DNA from: Candidatus Shapirobacteria bacterium
GTDB lineage: Bacteria > Patescibacteriota > Microgenomatia > UBA12405 > JAUWLS01
Assembly: GCA_030667285.1 (NCBI GenBank)
Contig: DAOUWE010000011.1
Span: forward strand, 1 to 10,163
Direction of reading: 5' to 3'
DNA: 10,163 nucleotides
The notes under the pieces are model-generated. The model was not told the origin of the DNA and did no database searches. It worked only from the letters and a program-made list of their open reading frames with translations. The translations under genes were made by a program, and so were the position numbers. Of the stretch, positions 1 to 5,869 are shown one piece after another. How positions within the stretch are numbered: position 1 is the stretch's first letter; each line of letters opens with the position of its first letter.

Positions 1-30
1 AGTTTTTAATTTTTGAGTTTGATATTTCAT
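1..30 (-). CDS. rplB: Probable start of ribosomal protein L2 gene, cut by the window edge
   Basis: An ATG at 30-28 overlaps the TGA stop of rplW in an ATGA arrangement and opens a frame that runs to the window edge. Only ten codons are visible (MKYQTQKLKT). They are basic, as expected for the N-terminus of ribosomal protein L2, but too few to identify the protein. The name rests on conserved gene order, because rplB follows rplW in most bacterial S10 clusters. The ATGA overlap implies translational coupling to rplW. No strong Shine-Dalgarno site is visible, only an AAAG-rich stretch before the start. Confidence 0.5.
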   Translation of the reverse strand, partial: MKYQTQKLKT

Positions 31-335
31 TTTTCTTTGACTAAAAGTTGTTTTATTTTTTCACCTTTTTTGAGAGTAAGAATAGCTTTTTTGCGAAGTG
101 GTTTTTTGACAGTTTTTCTGGTGCGGAAATTGAATTTTTCTTTTCCCTTGAGAGTGCCGGTGTTAATAGAAACCGGTGTTATGGAAAATATTTCCTGACA
201 GGCATTGGCGACTTGTCCCTTTGTTGCTTCGGGATGAACCCAGAGATGGTATTTTCCGACAGTTTGATCTGCCAGAGCTTTTTCCGTTAAAATCGGCCCT
301 TTTATGACGTCCTTGAGACTAATTTTTATTTTCAT
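27..335 (-). CDS. rplW: 50S ribosomal protein L23
   Basis: This 102-residue protein is the large-subunit protein L23, which binds 23S rRNA at the rim of the peptide exit tunnel and in other bacteria is the docking site for trigger factor and the signal recognition particle. The N-terminal segment (IKGPILTEKALADQ, about residues 12-25) matches the family signature. The middle holds the usual basic loop (RTRKTVKKPLRKKA, about residues 71-84) that reaches into rRNA. Length is normal for the family. The ATG at 335-333 lies inside the end of rplD, overlapping it by 17 bases in another frame, and the TGA stop overlaps the next ATG. Both overlaps suggest coupled translation within the S10 cluster. 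There is no Shine-Dalgarno site. Confidence 0.96.
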   Translation of the reverse strand: MKIKISLKDVIKGPILTEKALADQTVGKYHLWVHPEATKGQVANACQEIFSITPVSINTGTLKGKEKFNFRTRKTVKKPLRKKAILTLKKGEKIKQLLVKEK

Positions 336-990
336 TGTTTTTTTGAAAGCCGGTAATGGCTTCTTTGCTAAAAATTAAAAACTTTTCTCTGCTGAGTTGG
401 TAACTATTGAGACTTTCAGAAGAAAGGAGAGAGGCGTGAGGAATGTTTTTGAAGGCGGTTTTGGCTGTTTTTTCTTTAGGAGTGATAATGATGGCGATTC
501 TTTTGGAGTCTTTTAAAAGTTTTTCTTTTTTTTCTAGTTTTTGAAGAAAAGATTGAGCGATTTTGGTTTTGGGAGAAAGAGAAGAAAAATCTTTAATAAC
601 AATAATTCTCTTTTCGCGAGCGAAATGAGAAAGAATGATGAGACGAGCTTGGGCGCGCATTTTTTTATTTAGTTTGAGTTTAAATTTTTGGTTACCTCGA
701 GGACCATGTGCTTTGCCTCCGCCGACAAAGATAGGGGCTCGTCGATCTCCATGACGAGCACGACCGGTTCCTTTTTGTTTCCAAACTTTTTTGGTGGTTC
801 CTCTGACTTCGGCGCGGTTTTTAGCCTTAGGATAGGCACGACGTTGGTTGGATAGGTGAACACGAATGGCTTGGGCAATGAGGTCAGGATTGTCTTCTTG
901 ATCGAAAAGATCGGGGTCCAAAGATAGGGGGGCCAATTTTTTGGCTTCCAGATCGTAAGTGTTAACGGTAATTTTTTTAGATTGAGGCAT
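319..990 (-). CDS. rplD: 50S ribosomal protein L4
   Basis: This 223-residue protein is ribosomal protein L4 (uL4), which binds 23S rRNA early in assembly and sends a loop to the constriction of the exit tunnel. The loop is at about residues 61-98 and carries the signature VWKQKGTGRARHG followed by a GGGKAHGP segment. The rest is the alpha/beta globular domain, ending in a short Asn/Lys-rich tail. Length is ordinary for the family. The ATG at 990-988 lies two bases after the rplC stop. The gene ends in TAG inside the start of rplW, which shows that TAG is a working stop codon in this genome. In E. coli, L4 also represses its own S10 operon through a leader upstream of rpsJ; no matching leader is recognisable here. 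Confidence 0.97.
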   Translation of the reverse strand: MPQSKKITVNTYDLEAKKLAPLSLDPDLFDQEDNPDLIAQAIRVHLSNQRRAYPKAKNRAEVRGTTKKVWKQKGTGRARHGDRRAPIFVGGGKAHGPRGNQKFKLKLNKKMRAQARLIILSHFAREKRIIVIKDFSSLSPKTKIAQSFLQKLEKKEKLLKDSKRIAIIITPKEKTAKTAFKNIPHASLLSSESLNSYQLSREKFLIFSKEAITGFQKNNENKN

Positions 991-992
991 GA

Positions 993-1697
993 TTATTTCT
1001 TAACTGTTTTTTTGGTCTTTTTGATTTTTTTAGGTTCCGGAGGAGGAGGAAGTTTGAAGCTTTCTTGGGCTCTTTTCCCTGTTTTTTGAATCTCAATCCA
1101 GGAATTTAACGGGCCCGGCACAGAACCAATGATATAAACTTTTGCGTTTTTTTTATCGACTTTTAGAACTTTGAGGTTTTTAACAGAAACCTTGGCATTG
1201 CCCATATGTCCAGGCATTTTTTTACCTTTGATAACTTTTCCCGGAGTTTGGGCACCGATAGATCCGGTAGTTCTTTCTCTGTCAGATTGGCCATGAGTAG
1301 CGGGCTGACAATGAAAACCATGTCTTTTAATAACGCCGGCAAAACCGCGTCCTTTACTGGTTCCGATAACTTTTATGATGTCGCGAACGTCTAAAACTTG
1401 GTCGATGGTGACTTGATCACCGAGTTTAAAATCAGAATCATCCGAAGAAATTTTTACCTCTTTGATTTTTTGAGGAATCGCTGACTTTGATTTTTTTAAG
1501 TGTCCTTTGAGAGCTTGATTGCTTTTTTTTGCTTGTCCGAAACCCAATTGAACTGAGGCGTATCCATCTTTATCTTTGGTTTTTATTTGAAGAACCGTAG
1601 CCGGTGAGCAATACAGGGCGGTGACGCCAAAAAGTCTTCCATCTTCTAGATAGATTTGTTCCATTTTGCCCTTTTGGGCTAAAAAATTATTAAGCAT
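993..1697 (-). CDS. rplC: 50S ribosomal protein L3 with basic C-terminal tail
   Basis: This 234-residue protein is ribosomal protein L3 (uL3), an early assembly protein whose central extension approaches the peptidyl transferase centre. The N-terminus (MLNNFLAQKGKMEQIYLEDGR) aligns with the usual family start, so the ATG at 1697 is preferred over the internal Met at residue 12. The core signature is at residues 111-167: GTSKGRGFAGVIKRHGF, then a THGQSDR segment, then TPGKVIKGKKMPGHMGN. The last 28 residues (207-234) extend beyond the usual end at about 205-210 and hold four consecutive prolines (217-220) followed by a Lys/Thr-rich basic end. That tail probably lies on rRNA, and its Pro run would be expected to need EF-P during synthesis. 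A terminator-like hairpin sits just upstream and no Shine-Dalgarno site is seen. Confidence 0.96.
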   Translation of the reverse strand: MLNNFLAQKGKMEQIYLEDGRLFGVTALYCSPATVLQIKTKDKDGYASVQLGFGQAKKSNQALKGHLKKSKSAIPQKIKEVKISSDDSDFKLGDQVTIDQVLDVRDIIKVIGTSKGRGFAGVIKRHGFHCQPATHGQSDRERTTGSIGAQTPGKVIKGKKMPGHMGNAKVSVKNLKVLKVDKKNAKVYIIGSVPGPLNSWIEIQKTGKRAQESFKLPPPPEPKKIKKTKKTVKK

Positions 1698-1707
1698 ATA
1701 ATCAATT

Positions 1708-1734
1708 AAAAGAGGGGCTCAAGACCCCTCTTTT
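1708..1734 (-). terminator. Terminator-like hairpin between rpsJ and rplC
   Basis: A perfect inverted repeat pairs 1708-1717 with 1725-1734 around a seven-base loop. On the minus strand the stem is AAAAGAGGGG against CCCCTCTTTT, so four G-C pairs at the loop end are followed by a U-rich 3' arm. The A-tract on the other side makes it symmetrical, so it could act in either direction. It lies in the 59-base gap between rpsJ and rplC, with its base only ten bases before the rplC ATG. It could end the tuf-rpsJ transcript, attenuate entry into rplC, or fold next to the rplC start site. Sequence alone cannot separate these. Confidence 0.7.
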
Positions 1735-1756
1735 TGATATCTTTCTTGTGATTGAT

Positions 1757-2068
1757 TTACATTTTCACTTCGATTTGGACTCCGGCGGGAAGATCAAGAT
1801 GTTGCAATCGATCAATAGTTCGTAAACTTGCGTCTAAGATGTCTATCAATCTTTTGTGAACAATCATTTGATAATGTTCCCTGGCGTCCTTGTCAGTGTG
1901 AGGACTGGTTGTAACCACAAAGGTTTTCTTTTTATTAGGCAAAGGTATCGGACCCACAACTGTCGCTCCGGCAGTAACTACCGCTTTGACAATTTTTTCA
2001 GCGGCCTCATCAATAATACGATGATCGTAGGATTTGAGGCGGATTCTGATCCGGCTAGATTTAGCCAT
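1757..2068 (-). CDS. rpsJ: 30S ribosomal protein S10
   Basis: This 103-residue protein is ribosomal protein S10 (uS10), a head protein of the small subunit; in E. coli it is also the NusE partner of NusB in antitermination. The family features are RIRIRLKSYDHRIID at residues 6-20, the loop GPIPLPNKKK at 39-48, SPHTDKDAREHY at 55-66, and the HKRLIDI segment at 71-77. Length is standard. The gene follows tuf by 18 AT-rich bases with no Shine-Dalgarno site, so it may be read through from tuf. In many bacteria rpsJ opens the S10 operon. Here a strong hairpin separates it from rplC, so it may belong transcriptionally with fusA and tuf. Confidence 0.97.
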   Translation of the reverse strand: MAKSSRIRIRLKSYDHRIIDEAAEKIVKAVVTAGATVVGPIPLPNKKKTFVVTTSPHTDKDAREHYQMIVHKRLIDILDASLRTIDRLQHLDLPAGVQIEVKM

Positions 2069-2086
2069 ATAATATATTTTTAAAAA

Positions 2087-3280
2087 TTACTCTATTATTT
2101 TAGTTATGACTCCGGCACCCACAGTCAGGCCTCCTTCGCGAATAGCGAAGTTTTGACCTTCCTCAAGAGCAACCGGTTTAATTAAAGTGACTGTTACAGT
2201 AGCGTTATCGCCGGGCATAATCATTTCTGTTCCTTCGGCAAGATCAACAGATCCGGTAACGTCAGTCGTTCCCAGATAAATTTGAGGCTTGTATCCGCCA
2301 AAAACAGGAGTGTGTCTGCCGCCTTCGTCTTTCTTTAGTAAGTAGACTTTGGCCGTAATTTTGGTGTGAGGGGTAATCGTGCCGGGTTTGGCTAAAACCT
2401 GTCCTCTTTCAATGTCAGTCTTTTCAACACCGCGAAGAAGAATACCGACATTGTCACCTGCTTGACCCTGATCGAGTAGTTTGTGGAACATTTCTACTCC
2501 GGTAACTACGGTCTTTTGGGTTTTTCTAAGACCTACGATTTCGATTTCTTCGTTGACCTTAACTATTCCTCGATCAATACGGCCGGTGGCAACTGTACCA
2601 CGACCCTTGATAGAAAAGACGTCTTCGACGGGCATTAAGAAAGGCTTGTCTAGTTCACGAACGGGCTCTTTGATGTAAGTATCAAGAGCGTCGGTCAATT
2701 CCATGATGGATTTTTTGGCTTCCTCGTCACCTTCATAAGCCTTGAGGGCGGAACCTTTAATGATAGGAGTTTCGTCTCCAGGAAACTCGTATTTCTTTAA
2801 CAATTCTCTTATTTCCATTTCGACCAATTCCAAAAATTCAGGATCATCAACAAGATCGACCTTGTTCAAATAAACAACGAGAGAAGGAACATTTACCTGC
2901 TTAGCAAGAAGGATGTGTTCTCTGGTCTGAGGCATGGGGCCATCAGGAGCGGAAACAACAAGAATAGCGCCGTCCATTTGGGCGGCACCGGTGATCATGT
3001 TTTTAACGTAATCGGCGTGTCCTGGACAATCAATGTGAGCGTAATGTCTTTTTTCAGTTTCGTATTCAACGTGAGAGACAGCGATGGTAACAATTTTGCT
3101 GGCGTCTCTAACTGTACCCCCTTTGGCGATTTCGGCGTAAGTTTTGGCTTTGGCCTGACCTTTCCCCTCCAAAGTTTTAAGAATAGCGGCGGTAAGCGTG
3201 GTTTTTCCATGATCGACGTGACCAATAGTTCCAACGTTAACGTGGGGTTTGTTTCTTATAAATTTTTTGTCGTCGGCCAT
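2087..3280 (-). CDS. tuf: Translation elongation factor Tu
   Basis: EF-Tu is the GTPase that carries aminoacyl-tRNA to the ribosome. The 397 residues cover all three domains. Domain 1 has the P-loop GHVDHGKT (20-27), the G3 motif DCPGH (84-88, with catalytic His88), NKVD (139-142) and SAL (177-179). Domains 2 and 3 are complete, ending in FAIREGGLTVGAGVITKIIE. Switch I is odd: where most EF-Tu proteins read EKARGITI, this one reads GGTVRDASKIVTI (54-66) and is about two residues longer. The magnesium-binding Thr is kept as Thr65, but the Arg-Gly before it is lost. Gly337 replaces the usual Arg of YFRTTDVTG. The start has a good Shine-Dalgarno site six bases upstream, unlike its neighbours, and the gap after fusA holds a candidate promoter. 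Confidence 0.98.
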   Translation of the reverse strand: MADDKKFIRNKPHVNVGTIGHVDHGKTTLTAAILKTLEGKGQAKAKTYAEIAKGGTVRDASKIVTIAVSHVEYETEKRHYAHIDCPGHADYVKNMITGAAQMDGAILVVSAPDGPMPQTREHILLAKQVNVPSLVVYLNKVDLVDDPEFLELVEMEIRELLKKYEFPGDETPIIKGSALKAYEGDEEAKKSIMELTDALDTYIKEPVRELDKPFLMPVEDVFSIKGRGTVATGRIDRGIVKVNEEIEIVGLRKTQKTVVTGVEMFHKLLDQGQAGDNVGILLRGVEKTDIERGQVLAKPGTITPHTKITAKVYLLKKDEGGRHTPVFGGYKPQIYLGTTDVTGSVDLAEGTEMIMPGDNATVTVTLIKPVALEEGQNFAIREGGLTVGAGVITKIIE

Positions 3281-3286
3281 TTTTTT

Positions 3287-3292
3287 CTCCTT
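3287..3292 (-). promoter_or_regulatory. Strong Shine-Dalgarno site of tuf
   Basis: On the minus strand the bases read AAGGAG, six bases before the tuf ATG at 3280. This matches the canonical ribosome binding site well and fixes the tuf start. It is the only clear site of this kind in the window; rpsL, rpsG, fusA, rpsJ, rplC, rplD and rplW lack one. This suggests high, independent translation initiation for tuf. Confidence 0.85.
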
Positions 3293-3341
3293 TTAAAGTT
3301 TATTAATTTATTAAATTTTTTGTGCCTAAATAAGCTTAAAG

Positions 3342-3370
3342 ATTGTACCAATTAGCGACAGGATTAGCAA
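3342..3370 (-). promoter_or_regulatory. Candidate sigma-70-type promoter for tuf
   Basis: In the 93-base gap between fusA and tuf the minus strand has TTGCTA (3370-3365, four of six bases of the -35 consensus), a 17-base spacer, and TACAAT (3347-3342, five of six bases of the -10 consensus). Transcription would begin near 3335, giving a leader of about 55 bases with a Shine-Dalgarno site near its end. The spacing is ideal, but AT-rich gaps give such matches by chance. Extra tuf transcription from a promoter after fusA would suit the high cellular need for EF-Tu. Confidence 0.45.
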
Positions 3371-3373
3371 GCT

Positions 3374-5470
3374 TCATTTTTCAGAATTGACCAAATCTTT
3401 CATAATATTGGTCGGAACTTCTTCATAAATGAGAGGTTCCATATAGAAGGATCCCCGACCCTGAGTAAGACTTCTGATGACAGTGGCATATCCCCGAGCT
3501 TCGGCTAAAGGAATGCTGGCGTTAATGATGGTGTAGGTATTCCGTTCTTCTGTACCCAGGATTTGAGCTCGACGAGAGGAAAGATCGCCCATAACTGCTC
3601 CTAAAAAATCGGAAGGAGAGGTGACTTCGATCTTCATAATAGGCTCGATAAGAATAGGATCGGCTTTTTTGGCTGCATCTTGAAGACCGATGGAACCGGC
3701 AATTTTAAAAGCCATGTCAGAAGAGTCAACTTCGTGGAAAGATCCGTCATAAACAGCTACTCTAATATCGACCATGGGGTAGGAACTGATGACTCCTTTT
3801 TCCAGGGCTTCTTTGACGCCCTTTTCAATAGAAGGAATAAAGTTCTGAGGAATAGAGGCTCCTCTGATTTCGGAAACAAATTCGAATCCTTCTCCTCTTT
3901 TTCTGGGCTGGATTCTTAAAAGACAGTGGCCATATTGCCCCCGACCCCCTGTTTGGCGAATGTATTTGCCTTCGCCTTGAGCTTCGGTTTTGATTGTTTC
4001 ACGATAAGCGACTTGTGGTTTGCCGGTGTTGGCGTTGACATTAAACTCCCTTCTCAGTCTTTCGGCAAGAATTTCAAGATGAAGTTCTCCCATGCCGGAA
4101 ATGATGGTTTGGCCGGTTTCGTGGTCAACTTTGATAGAAAAAGTAGGATCTTCTTCAGAAAGACGATGAAGAGCGGTACCCATTTTTTCTTGATCCTCTT
4201 TGGTGGCGGGTTCAATGGAAAGATGAATAACGGGATCCGGGAAGGAAATGTTTTCTAAAGAAATAGGATTTGTCGGATCAGATAGAGTGTCGCCGGTGGA
4301 AGACTCTTTGAGTCCAATACAGGCTATAATTTCTCCGGCGTGAGCTTCATTAATGGGCTCTCTTTTGTCGGCATGCATAAGAAGTAATCGTCCAATCCTT
4401 TCGCTTTTTTGTCTGGTGACGTTTAAAACCGAACTGCCGGATTTTAAAACTCCGGAGTAAACACGCAGGTAGGAGAGTTTGCCAACATGGGGATCTGTTT
4501 GAACCTTGAAAAGAAGAGCAGAAAGGGGTTCGTCGTTTTGGGGCTTTCTTTCCAGTTTTTCCTCAGTTTTGGGATCAAAACCGGAAACCGGAGGAAGGTC
4601 TATAGGAGAAGGCAGAAAATCAATAACACCGTCAAGGACGGGCTGAACTCCTTTGTTTCTTAGTGAAGAACCGCAATAGGTGGGAAAAAGTTTTTTGTCG
4701 ATAGTTGCTTTTCTTAGAACAGCTTTTAGTTCTTCGATAGTGGGTTCTTGGTCATTTAGGAATTTTTCAAGAAGAGCTTCGTCTTCGGAACAGATTTGTT
4801 CAATTAAAATAGAGCGCCATTTTTTTACTTCTTCTTTGTACTCGTCAGTGACATCTTTTGTGGTGTATTCGATTCCTATTTCATCTTTGTCCCAAGTAAA
4901 CATTTTTTGTTCCAAAAGATCGATACAGCCTTTGAAGTCGTGTTCTTTTCCGATAGGAATGGTCATAACTGCAGGAGTGGCTTGAAGTCGATCTTTGATC
5001 ATTTCCAGAGTGTTTTCAAAATCGGCCCCGGTTTTGTCCATTTTGTTTATAAAAACAAGACGAGGAACCTGGTATTTGTTAGCTTGACGCCAAACAGTTT
5101 CAGACTGGGCTTGGACACCCTCTTCAGCATCAAAAACCATAATTCCTCCGTCCAAAACACGAAGTGACCTTTCAACTTCAGCAGTAAAATCAACGTGTCC
5201 GGGGGTATCAATGATGTTGAAACGATATTTTTTCCAAAAGGTAGTAATGGCGGCGGAAACAATGGTGATGCCTCTTTCTCTTTCCTGATCCATCCAGTCA
5301 GTTACGGTGGTACCCTCATCGATATCGCCTATCTTATGGGTTTTTCCTGTATAAAAAAGAACCCTTTCGGTGGTAGTGGTTTTACCGGCATCGATATGAG
5401 CGATAACTCCAATGTTTCTTACTTTCTCAATGGAAACTTCACGATCAGTTTTTGGTTTTTGTTGAGCCAT
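3374..5470 (-). CDS. fusA: Translation elongation factor G
   Basis: EF-G is the GTPase that drives translocation of tRNA and mRNA and, with the recycling factor, splits the ribosome. The 698 residues match the usual length of about 690-700. The G domain has AHIDAGKT (24-31), a canonical switch I RERGITI (64-70), DTPGH (88-92) and NKMD (142-145). Domains II and III follow, including GMGELHLEI. Domain IV has KPQVAYRETI and the tip sequence GSFHEVDSSDMAFKIAGS that enters the decoding site, and a domain V of normal length closes the protein. Its switch I is standard, which makes the altered EF-Tu next door stand out. The ATG at 5470-5468 has no Shine-Dalgarno site, and a terminator-like hairpin ends 12 bases before it. 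The TGA stop shows that TGA is not recoded. Confidence 0.98.
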   Translation of the reverse strand: MAQQKPKTDREVSIEKVRNIGVIAHIDAGKTTTTERVLFYTGKTHKIGDIDEGTTVTDWMDQERERGITIVSAAITTFWKKYRFNIIDTPGHVDFTAEVERSLRVLDGGIMVFDAEEGVQAQSETVWRQANKYQVPRLVFINKMDKTGADFENTLEMIKDRLQATPAVMTIPIGKEHDFKGCIDLLEQKMFTWDKDEIGIEYTTKDVTDEYKEEVKKWRSILIEQICSEDEALLEKFLNDQEPTIEELKAVLRKATIDKKLFPTYCGSSLRNKGVQPVLDGVIDFLPSPIDLPPVSGFDPKTEEKLERKPQNDEPLSALLFKVQTDPHVGKLSYLRVYSGVLKSGSSVLNVTRQKSERIGRLLLMHADKREPINEAHAGEIIACIGLKESSTGDTLSDPTNPISLENISFPDPVIHLSIEPATKEDQEKMGTALHRLSEEDPTFSIKVDHETGQTIISGMGELHLEILAERLRREFNVNANTGKPQVAYRETIKTEAQGEGKYIRQTGGRGQYGHCLLRIQPRKRGEGFEFVSEIRGASIPQNFIPSIEKGVKEALEKGVISSYPMVDIRVAVYDGSFHEVDSSDMAFKIAGSIGLQDAAKKADPILIEPIMKIEVTSPSDFLGAVMGDLSSRRAQILGTEERNTYTIINASIPLAEARGYATVIRSLTQGRGSFYMEPLIYEEVPTNIMKDLVNSEK

Positions 5471-5482
5471 ATTTTAGAATTC

Positions 5483-5509
5483 AAAAAACTGCCCGTTTAA
5501 ACGAGCAGT
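5483..5509 (-). terminator. Terminator-like hairpin just before fusA
   Basis: On the minus strand bases 5509-5501 pair with 5496-5488 (ACTGCTCGT against ACGGGCAGT, one G-U wobble in RNA) around a TTAA loop. A run of six T follows at 5488-5483, sharing its first base with the stem. This is the classical form of an intrinsic terminator. It ends only 12 bases before the fusA ATG and 57 bases after the stop of the small membrane-protein gene. It may end the rpoC-rpsL-rpsG transcript, or act as an attenuator in a fusA leader. Confidence 0.75.
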
Positions 5510-5523
5510 CTTCAAAAAAGACT
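5507..5523 (-). promoter_or_regulatory. Small hairpin overlapping the fusA terminator
   Basis: The minus strand reads AGTCTT, five bases, then AAGACT, a perfect six-base-pair inverted repeat immediately before the terminator hairpin. It shares three bases (5507-5509) with the outer part of the terminator stem, so the two cannot both form completely. Such overlap is the minimum needed for a terminator/antiterminator choice, but the stem is short and AT-rich and may be chance. Confidence 0.3.
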
Positions 5524-5566
5524 TGTATGATTAGCATGAGAATAATAACACAGAAAGAGTGGAAAA

Positions 5567-5869
5567 TTAAGGAGAGAGGTTAGATTGAACTATGCGTACG
5601 ATTTGACTGGCAAATTCCCCTATTACAGGAACAAAGGAGAGGCGAGTGAGAATGTAGAGAATAAAGGTAAGAATAATGGTGGCTCCAAAAACGGTTCCTA
5701 GGCCGGAAAAGATGCCGAGAAGGAAGCGGTGCCAAATCGTGGTTTTTTTAACTAAATGATTCGTGGCTTCAGTGAGCCGGTTTATGGCCGGGATCAGGTC
5801 TTCTTTTTTTTGAACCCTACTCTTCTGATTCTTGGTCTTCGGTTTCAGTTTCTGTTTCTTCTTCTTCAT
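5567..5869 (-). CDS. Small basic single-span membrane protein of unknown function
   Basis: The protein has 100 residues. The N-terminal 24 are extremely Lys-rich, followed by a short amphipathic helix (25-45), a Gly-rich hydrophobic stretch (about 49-75, FLLGIFSGLGTVFGATIILT onward), and a C-terminal end with the segment FVPVIGEFASQIV (79-91). The hydrophobic part reads like small membrane proteins grouped as DUF5665; this is recollection of the pattern, not a search result. The basic N-terminus predicts that end stays in the cytoplasm. The first 53 bases overlap the end of the upstream gene in another frame, and no ATG, GTG or TTG occurs downstream that would remove the overlap. It is the last gene before the terminator-like hairpin and may work with the upstream envelope protein. 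No function can be assigned. Confidence 0.8.
   Translation of the reverse strand: MKKKKQKLKPKTKNQKSRVQKKEDLIPAINRLTEATNHLVKKTTIWHRFLLGIFSGLGTVFGATIILTFILYILTRLSFVPVIGEFASQIVRIVQSNLSP

Noticed and set aside
3374..3376. TGA recoding to glycine, as in some Patescibacteria
   Set aside because: fusA and rplW end at TGA at the expected place, and no in-frame TGA occurs in the conserved genes.
3336..3377. Thirteen-codon frame (MKLANPVANWYNL) whose ATG overlaps the fusA stop
   Set aside because: Very short, no run of regulatory codons, and better explained by the overlapping candidate promoter for tuf.
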